From positions 5,822 through 19,766 of the forward strand of contig UZAE01013723.1 of the NCBI GenBank assembly GCA_900617975.1: a DNA stretch of 13,945 nucleotides. The letters are read 5' to 3'. The position numbers and the translations under genes were made by a program. The notes beneath the pieces were generated by a model that saw only the letters and a list, made by a program, of their open reading frames with translations, did no database searches and was not told the DNA's origin. Below, one piece after another: positions 9,301 through 13,945 of this stretch. Numbering within the stretch: the stretch's first letter is position 1; every line of letters begins with the position of its first letter. The stretch is from Rodentolepis nana. Lineage: Eukaryota > Platyhelminthes > Cestoda > Cyclophyllidea > Hymenolepididae.

Positions 9301-10088
9301 GAACATCAAAGTGACAAAGAGTCGAGAGGGGGACAGAACAATGATTCACAGATGTAAAAGAGATAGACAGACAGACACAAAGGTAGAGAAAAGGTAAGGT
9401 AAGATGAGTACTGTGAAATTATTCGAATATGAAATGCAGTGGGGTCATGGTAGTTTGAAGTCAGAAGTCAACTGCCAGTTTATAGACTTTTTTGCCGTGA
9501 GTATATGTTGCCCAGGGTGCACCACGTGGAGGTAAGTCTATCGCACACCCCTGTACGTAAAATATAAAATAGGATGTTAATCGTTAATAGTGTATAAAAT
9601 GCAGGCTGGAAAAGCCTATAATTTTTGCGAAAATCTTGAAGTCGCTCAGGTACAAATAAACACGGATAAGACGCCAACGAACAAAGGTCAAAGCTATAGT
9701 GTGTTTTGACTAGCGAGCAATTCCTGATTAGCCCATCATCCTTATCAGTATTTTCCCGCCGGTAAAACATCTGGATTTTAATATCCAAACCCCAGCTAGA
9801 AGCCGTACTCCTGTCTTATTCATCGTGTGTGAATTAATTGGAATCCAACTATAACCAATTGGTAGATAGTTTACATCAGTGTACAAAGAGTTTTTTTATT
9901 TTATAAAAGATACCTAAGGTTCGGTAGTTTGGTCTAATTTATTCATGGTCTTTTTTGTCAGATCGCGACGGCTTAAACTGGACGAAACGGATGAAGGGAG
10001 TAGTGAATATCAGCCTTCAAAGAAGAAGCAGAAGGTGAATCCCAGCAAATTGGCCGAAATCAATATGCTGGCCGAGTACGGACTTTGA
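6368..10088 (+). CDS. DDX31: ATP-dependent DEAD-box RNA helicase, DDX31/Dbp7 type, spliced
   Basis: Exons: 6322-6582 (ATG 6368), 6616-7495, 7537-7707, 7921-8241, 8467-8762, 9962-10088. From this ATG the protein is 669 residues, or 709 with the tentative first exon. The family acts in the nucleolus in large-subunit ribosome assembly. Motifs visible, numbered from ATG 6368: Q motif (Gln118), AQTGSGKT (135-142), PTRELA (173-178), DEAD (248-251), SAT (288-290), LIVFF, LHG, TDVASRGLDL (442-451), HRVGRTAR (471-478). After the helicase core comes the DUF4217-type extension with FIRAYASF and HLGHVARAF, typical of DDX31/Dbp7, then a basic KKKQK patch, and the protein ends in LAEYGL. All splice junctions keep phase and restore family alignment. 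Motif Ib reads TPRR instead of TPGR (Arg225). No canonical AATAAA follows until 10816-10821, beyond a repeat copy. Confidence 0.95.
7708..7920 (+). other. Intron of the DDX31-like gene (MDPK/ERYSVF junction)
   Basis: This 213-nt phase-0 intron has donor AAG|GTATTT and acceptor GGTGCTTAG. Removing it joins LHGNMDPK to ERYSVFQAFS, as in other DDX31 proteins. Translating through it gives an early stop, so the intron is required. Confidence 0.85.
8242..8466 (+). other. Intron of the DDX31-like gene between helicase core and DUF4217 region
   Basis: This 225-nt phase-0 intron has donor AAG|GTGAAG and acceptor TTTCTGCATAG. Its donor is weaker than the others. Read-through would add eight codons and stop at 8265, giving a protein lacking the C-terminal extension. 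A truncated isoform is therefore conceivable but unsupported. Confidence 0.75.
9205..9217. repeat. Putative target-site duplication, left of repeat copy 1
   Basis: GTATGTAAAATAT here matches GTACGTAAAATAT at 9553-9565 with one mismatch, exactly at the two ends of the repeat. It abuts the tail-side end. Confidence 0.5.
9218..9552 (-). repeat. Interspersed retroposon-like repeat, copy 1
   Basis: This is one of three related copies. On the plus strand it runs from TTATTTATTTATTTC through CAAATGGCAGGCG, a purine-rich (ACAG)n middle and a strongly conserved block AGTTTGAAGTCAGAAG, to CTATCGCACACC. Read on the minus strand it ends in an (AAAT)n tail, so minus is taken as its sense strand. It is flanked by GTATGTAAAATAT (9205-9217) and GTACGTAAAATAT (9553-9565), 12 of 13 identical, consistent with a target-site duplication. 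No open frame is shared with the other copies. It lies antisense in the last DDX31 intron. A SINE or a truncated LINE 3' end would fit; no clear Pol III boxes were seen. Confidence 0.75.
9553..9565. repeat. Putative target-site duplication, right of repeat copy 1
   Basis: GTACGTAAAATAT, the partner of 9205-9217. It begins immediately after the conserved end of the repeat. Confidence 0.5.
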
Positions 10089-10403
10089 AAATAGTTACTT
10101 GATTGTCCGATCTATTTTAAACTGTACATTATTGTGAATAATCGAACTATTTTCACTAAGTATTGGCAATCCTAAATCTTCTATAGGAAAGTTCCCAACG
10201 TAAGCTGCTTTAATGCAAAAATGCTTTTGAACCTTTAGCTCAGTACGAGAGTAAGTCAGAAAGTGACATAACCCTAAATGGGATAAAGGTTCACAAGATC
10301 ATACATGTTTTTAAAGCTTCCTTAATAACAAGTGTCCAGTCATTCTATGTACGGTCAGAATCAAGACGTGTTGCATCTCAAAATAACTGACAATTTTCAA
10401 CTC
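10089..10403. other. 3' flank or UTR of the DDX31-like gene
   Basis: AT-rich sequence directly after the helicase stop. No AATAAA or ATTAAA was found; only a GATAAA variant is visible near 10281. The first canonical AATAAA in sense is at 10816-10821, after repeat copy 2, so the mature 3' UTR may extend through the repeat. No coding content was recognised. Confidence 0.4.
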
Positions 10404-10721
10404 TTATTTATTTCAAATGGCAGGCGTTTTGATAGTTATCATTAGCTCTTTAACTGACTTCGGGCTTCACAGGGGGAAGGAACATCAAAGTAACAGAAAG
10501 TCGAGGGATGGGGAGCAGAAGATTGGTTTACAGTCGTAAAAGAGACAGACACAAAGGCAGAGAAAAGGTAGGATGATTACTGTGGAAGTGGTAGAATATG
10601 GCATCCAGTGGGGTTATGGTAGTTTGAAGTCAGAAGTCAACTGCCAGTTAATAGACTTTTGCCATATGAGTATACGTTGCCCAGGGTGCACCACGGGGAG
10701 GTAAACTAATCGCGTTTCCCC
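10404..10721 (-). repeat. Interspersed retroposon-like repeat, copy 2
   Basis: It shares with copies 1 and 3 the CAAATGGCAGGCG start, the GACAGACACAAAG middle, the AGTTTGAAGTCAGAAG block and the CCCAGGGTGCACCACG segment. It has diverged at the far end (TAATCGCGTTTCCCC instead of CTATCGCACACC). The minus-strand tail is shorter, about two AAAT units. No flanking duplication is visible. It starts 316 nt after the DDX31 stop codon. Confidence 0.75.
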
Positions 10722-13190
10722 ATATTAGCAAAATATTGTTATTTATGCATAAATTATGCTACATTGCACTGTCTTTTCCTTGTACAACATTTTAGTAAAG
10801 CCTAACATTAAGGCAAATAAATGTTATAATTAAGATCTTTGATTCGTTTCAATTTTGAAAGGCAGTTATTTTATAAATTGCACAGCCGTAAGTGTCCAAT
10901 TTTTGGGAAACGCAAAAGACCTTTTGTTCCTATGGCCTTGAGATTTCGTTTTCATTACTCACTATGGTTGATATTTCCCCCCTGTTTCTATAATATAACT
11001 CGGCGCTGTCATGCTCCTAGAAAAATTCAGTGGAGATAAATCGATAAATAAACTTGTGCTCAATCTTTTTCTCGCTAAAATCTTCAAGTACTTTTTGTTT
11101 TTATGGCCTACTACTGCAATTTAACCTATCTAAATGAGCTATTTTACCACAAACTTCCTCTTTACTTCGCCTTTTATTTCCTTCTGAGTATATGGATTCT
11201 TGAACAGCATGGGGCCGCTCCAATGGTAATTCCAGAATGTTCGTTTATTCCGACGATTGCGAAATGCTTCCCGTTTTCCTCTCACCTAAATAATATATTG
11301 ACCAACTTATTACTTTTCTCCCTGGGATAACTGCATTTTTATTATTATCATTATTTCCATTGGAGCTTGCTTACTTCTCTATTCGTCTTGGTCTATGTGC
11401 AGGGGAAAGTAGGGCCTATTTTTAGATTCAAAACAGCTCTCCTTTTTTCGAGTTTTTCTCGAAGCGAAATACCTTTATTCAGCATTCTATTGGTGTAGAA
11501 AAATCGTCATTTATGGTTCCAGGAATTTCATCTATCGTAAAGATTTCTATAGTATTTCAAATTGATTAATGCTGATCTACTGGGTTTGTTTACATTTTTG
11601 GATCAATCTATTAATCAATGATCTTTGAGTGAATCTTGGCAGTTAAACCGCAAAAAATTTCCCTTTATTAATGTTTATGTAAATAATTATCCGTTCATTT
11701 AAAAATTTGACATATATTAAGTAAATTGGACAATCGATGCAAAACAGGATAACAGGAAATGGGCATTTTTAACCCTAAACTCTAAACAAATAATCGTATA
11801 TTTTCTACTAATGGTAGTAATTGCTTTATTATTTAAATAAAAATATATCTTAATAGTTTTATTCGATTCCTAAAATTTGTATTTTCTAATATTCCTTTTA
11901 TCGGATCTAATTAAATTGGCTTATTACTTGCAGTTAGTATCAATTAGTGATTTAAACATCGTTTGATAAATTAGGTCTTCTGCTTCCACTGTTCCCAGGA
12001 ACCTTTGATTTTATACCAGGCTGTGCGTTTGATATTGTTTTTCTCTCGTCTAACTTCCGCTACCTAGAATGGTGCCCTTTGTTCTGATTCCTTTTATTAT
12101 TCTGGCCAGTTCAGAATTCTTTAACATAACTAATTACGCAAAAAGATTAAAAGACTAATCGCTGTCGGTAGTAGCAAAGTAGCCATGCTGAATGGCAAAC
12201 ATTTTTAGCCATAAACATCCACCTTCGTCCCAGTAGTATTGGTTTCATCACGAAAAGAAGTCAGCTGAGTCGAGCCGACTTCCAGTTGGATCTCCAACGT
12301 CTTAGAACCTGGGTTTTACCACCTTTCCCTCAGCCGTTTTTGGCACAATTTAAAATGCCCATGGAATTATTGCACTCTATTATGGTCTATTTCGTTTGTT
12401 TTTAATGAAACTTTGCTATTTAATTTCACTTGCATAGGACCAAGCTACTTGATGTGTTATTTTCAAGGCAGAATTCATGTTGCAAAAATATTGACCATGT
12501 TTGTCCTCTCATTGTTTCCCAAACGCGAAATTGTTGAACTCCCTTTTTTCTCTCCTATAAAAATTTTACTAAATATTTCGCCTGGTTACTTGGTTGCGAT
12601 TGGTGGGTTTTTTACTGCGTTGAAGGTTAAGCAAATGCAATGAAAAGTTATTCACTGGATTTACCTACTATTTTTGATATAGCAAATATGCCAAAAGGAA
12701 ATCTTAAGTGGAATATAGGCTTACTTTTAAAACACTAGACCTCCCTTAAGCCCTTGGAATAGGTTATTAAAACAACTGAAAAAAAGCATTGCAATTTGGA
12801 AAATCTGATGAAACAAACGTCATTCTTAAAGAAATTGTTTGTTGAAGTGAAGGATAGCATACAAGTCGACATGTGTGGCTATGTATGTTCCATTAGTTGA
12901 TTAAAAAGTTCAATCATCAAGGGAAAGAGAACATATCCAAATAAATTTTTTGCAAGATTTGGGTCCTGGCAAGTTTGCCATGATCACAGTTAATTAGGTG
13001 TTACTTTGTAAATCATGCCATTTTGCATTAAGCGCGAATTGTATTTGCTTAGCTTTAACTAACTGACCAATAGTCCAGCAAAGTTTGTACTAGTGAGGTG
13101 GGGCTATCATGAGTTACTTCATAATTTTTTTGAACTCATTCTATCCCTTTTGAATCAAGTGGTAAAGTTTTCTTCTCTAGTCTCTGACGT
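10722..13190. other. AT-rich intergenic region without a recognised gene
   Basis: About 2.5 kb with only short open stretches (10839-11039, 11103-11330, 12413-12643, all plus). Their translations are rich in Phe, Leu and Ile, as expected of AT-rich noncoding DNA, and match no family I know. An AATAAA lies at 10816-10821. A less AT-rich islet around 12240-12345 holds two adjacent hairpins, listed separately. Confidence 0.5.
12257..12298. other. Two adjacent predicted hairpins
   Basis: The first stem pairs 12257-12266 with 12273-12282: GAAGTC-a-GCT against AGC-c-GACTTC, nine pairs with one mismatch and a six-base loop. The second pairs GTTGG (12285-12289) with CCAAC (12294-12298) around a four-base loop. 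They lie in a locally less AT-rich islet of the intergenic region. No T-run terminator, tRNA features or open frame accompany them. They may be the remnant of a mobile element or a structured RNA; no function is assigned. Confidence 0.3.
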
Positions 13191-13493
13191 TTAGTTATTT
13201 CAAATGGCAGGCGTTTTGATAGTTATCATTAGCCCTTTAGCTGACTTCAGGCTTCACAGAGGGGAGGAATAGCAAAGTGAGAAAAATTCACAAAGGGGGG
13301 GGGACAAAAGAGCGATTTACGGATTTAAAATGGACAGACAGACACAAAGGTAGAGAAAATGTAAGTTGAGTACTGTAGAAACGGTCATGGTAGTTTGAAG
13401 TCAGAAGTCAACTGCCGGTTTATAGACATTTTGCCGTATGAGTACACGTTGTCCAGGGTGAACCACGTGGAGGTCAGTCTATCGCACACCCCC
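13191..13493 (-). repeat. Interspersed retroposon-like repeat, copy 3
   Basis: The third copy has the same order of blocks as copies 1 and 2: TTATTTCAAATGGCAGGCG, the (ACAG)n middle, the AGTTTGAAGTCAGAAG block, then CTATCGCACACCCCC as in copy 1. The AAAT tail on the minus strand is reduced to one unit. It contains a G9 run at about 13295-13303 and lacks a roughly 20-base segment present in copies 1 and 2. It ends 17 nt before the first candidate exon of the right-edge gene. An open plus-strand frame crossing it is not conserved in the other copies. Confidence 0.75.
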
Positions 13494-13510
13494 ATTCCTG
13501 ATGTAATTAG

Positions 13511-13808
13511 TGTTGAAGTTGAGGCTACGATTATTTACGACTTAGGGAGGTTATTGTCTGTGAAATTCAAGGTCGTATGTCAATGCGTATTGTACTTTAT
13601 TGTTTCTTCCAGATTTCGTTCTCAACGCAGACTAAGCAGCCATGTAAGCCACTCAATTTACCATGTTGCCTAACAATTGTTCCCTTTTTTATATTTAATT
13701 TTAAAACTTCAGTGTCTCATACGTTTGACCTTGAAACACCTTCTGAGTTGGTGAAATGCAAAGCGATGTTGAATTGGCGACAGGAGAAAATTGAACAATT
13801 GGAAACAA
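13511..13808 (+). CDS. Candidate exons of an unidentified gene, partial
   Basis: Three exons can be joined in compatible phases: 13511-13574 (acceptor GTAATTAG, donor GTATGT), 13613-13643 (acceptor TTTCTTCCAG, donor GTAAGC) and 13713-13808 (acceptor AAAACTTCAG, donor A|GTAAGA, phase 1). The introns are 38 and 69 nt, the same small size as 5' introns of the two main genes. The joined frame reads about 64 residues, including EATIIYDLGRLLSVKFK and, further on, FDLETPSELVKCKAMLNW and RQEKIEQLE, the last part helix-like and charged. I do not recognise the family. The gene would continue to the right of the window, and earlier exons were not found. Chance assembly of splice-like sites is the alternative; the last exon is the best supported. 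Confidence 0.45.
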
Positions 13809-13907
13809 GTAAGAAAATTCGGAAATTTACAAGCACATGCTTGGCATACTTTCTATTATGAAACGGTATATAATTTATTCAAATTAATTTACTGATTTTA
13901 ATCGAAT

Positions 13908-13909
<2 letters not shown>

Positions 13910-13940
<31 letters not shown>
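13910..13940. repeat. (AT)n microsatellite
   Basis: An uninterrupted AT dinucleotide run of about 15 units near the window end. It is flanked by GAATC (13904-13908) and GATTC (13941-13945), which are reverse complements, so the whole segment can fold into a hairpin or cruciform. Length polymorphism is expected. Confidence 0.95.
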
Positions 13941-13942
<2 letters not shown>

Positions 13943-13945
13943 TTC

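Larger units (their letters stand above)
8763..9961 (+). other. Last intron of the DDX31-like gene (1199 nt, holds a repeat)
   Basis: The donor AG|GTATGC at 8763 pairs in phase 2 with the acceptor CTTTTTTGTCAG at 9961. The terminal exon encodes 41 residues and the stop. The intron is the longest in the gene and carries one copy of the interspersed repeat (9218-9552). No other structure was seen in it. Confidence 0.85.

Noticed and set aside
10839..11330. Two Phe/Leu-rich plus-strand open frames that might be membrane proteins, with a loosely similar short segment near 10920 and 11090
   Set aside because: The composition is what T-rich noncoding DNA gives. There is no splice or start context, and the similarity is too short to call a repeat.
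12763..12897. Plus-strand open stretch of 45 codons with a charged translation and a GTATGT donor-like site near its end
   Set aside because: It has no pyrimidine-rich acceptor on its left. Its phase-0 donor does not fit the phase-2 acceptor of the next candidate exon at 13511. It is short enough to be chance.
13395..13673. Plus-strand open frame of 92 codons across repeat copy 3 and its right flank
   Set aside because: The left half is repeat sequence whose other two copies have stops and frame changes in the same frame. Only the part after 13511 is kept, as a candidate exon.
1..13945. CRISPR array, prophage, toxin-antitoxin or other bacterial system
   Set aside because: There are no regularly spaced direct repeats and no bacterial gene organisation. 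Multi-intron genes show a eukaryotic nuclear origin.

Overview
The window is AT-rich nuclear DNA from a eukaryote, most likely a parasitic flatworm (fluke or tapeworm). The evidence is two ancient protein families, each split into many exons by GT-AG introns. The introns near the 5' ends are only about 30-75 nt long and those near the 3' ends reach 0.2-1.2 kb, a pattern known from schistosomes and related worms. There are no operons and no bacterial ribosome binding sites. The species cannot be named from the sequence alone.

Layout. 1-1329: no recognised gene; two weak minus-strand open stretches. 1330-4709 (minus): a complete seven-exon gene for a mitochondrial acetyl-CoA hydrolase / 4-hydroxybutyrate-type CoA-transferase of 477 residues. 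It is the kind of enzyme flatworms use to make acetate from acetyl-CoA while passing CoA to succinate. 4710-6203: AT-rich spacer between divergent genes, with a strong candidate spliced-leader acceptor just upstream of the transferase ATG. 6204/6368-10088 (plus): a DDX31/Dbp7-type DEAD-box RNA helicase for ribosome biogenesis, with all core motifs and the C-terminal DUF4217 region; only its extreme N-terminus is uncertain. 10089-13510: AT-rich sequence with no recognised gene. 13511-13808 and beyond (plus): three short, phase-compatible candidate exons of an unidentified gene that runs off the right edge. An (AT)n tract closes the window.

A family of about 300-330 bp interspersed repeats is present three times in the same orientation (near 9218, 10404 and 13191). 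Read on the minus strand, the copies end in an (AAAT)n tail of varying length. One copy has a near-perfect 13-bp flanking duplication. They look like short retroposons: one sits in the last DDX31 intron, one in its probable 3' flank or UTR, and one just upstream of the right-hand candidate exons.

The two main genes belong to unrelated pathways (mitochondrial energy metabolism and nucleolar rRNA processing). Their divergent arrangement may share a promoter region but implies no functional link. I found no convincing new biological system. The most useful leads are the repeat family, an altered glycine motif in the CoA-transferase, an altered motif Ib in the helicase, and the unidentified edge gene.
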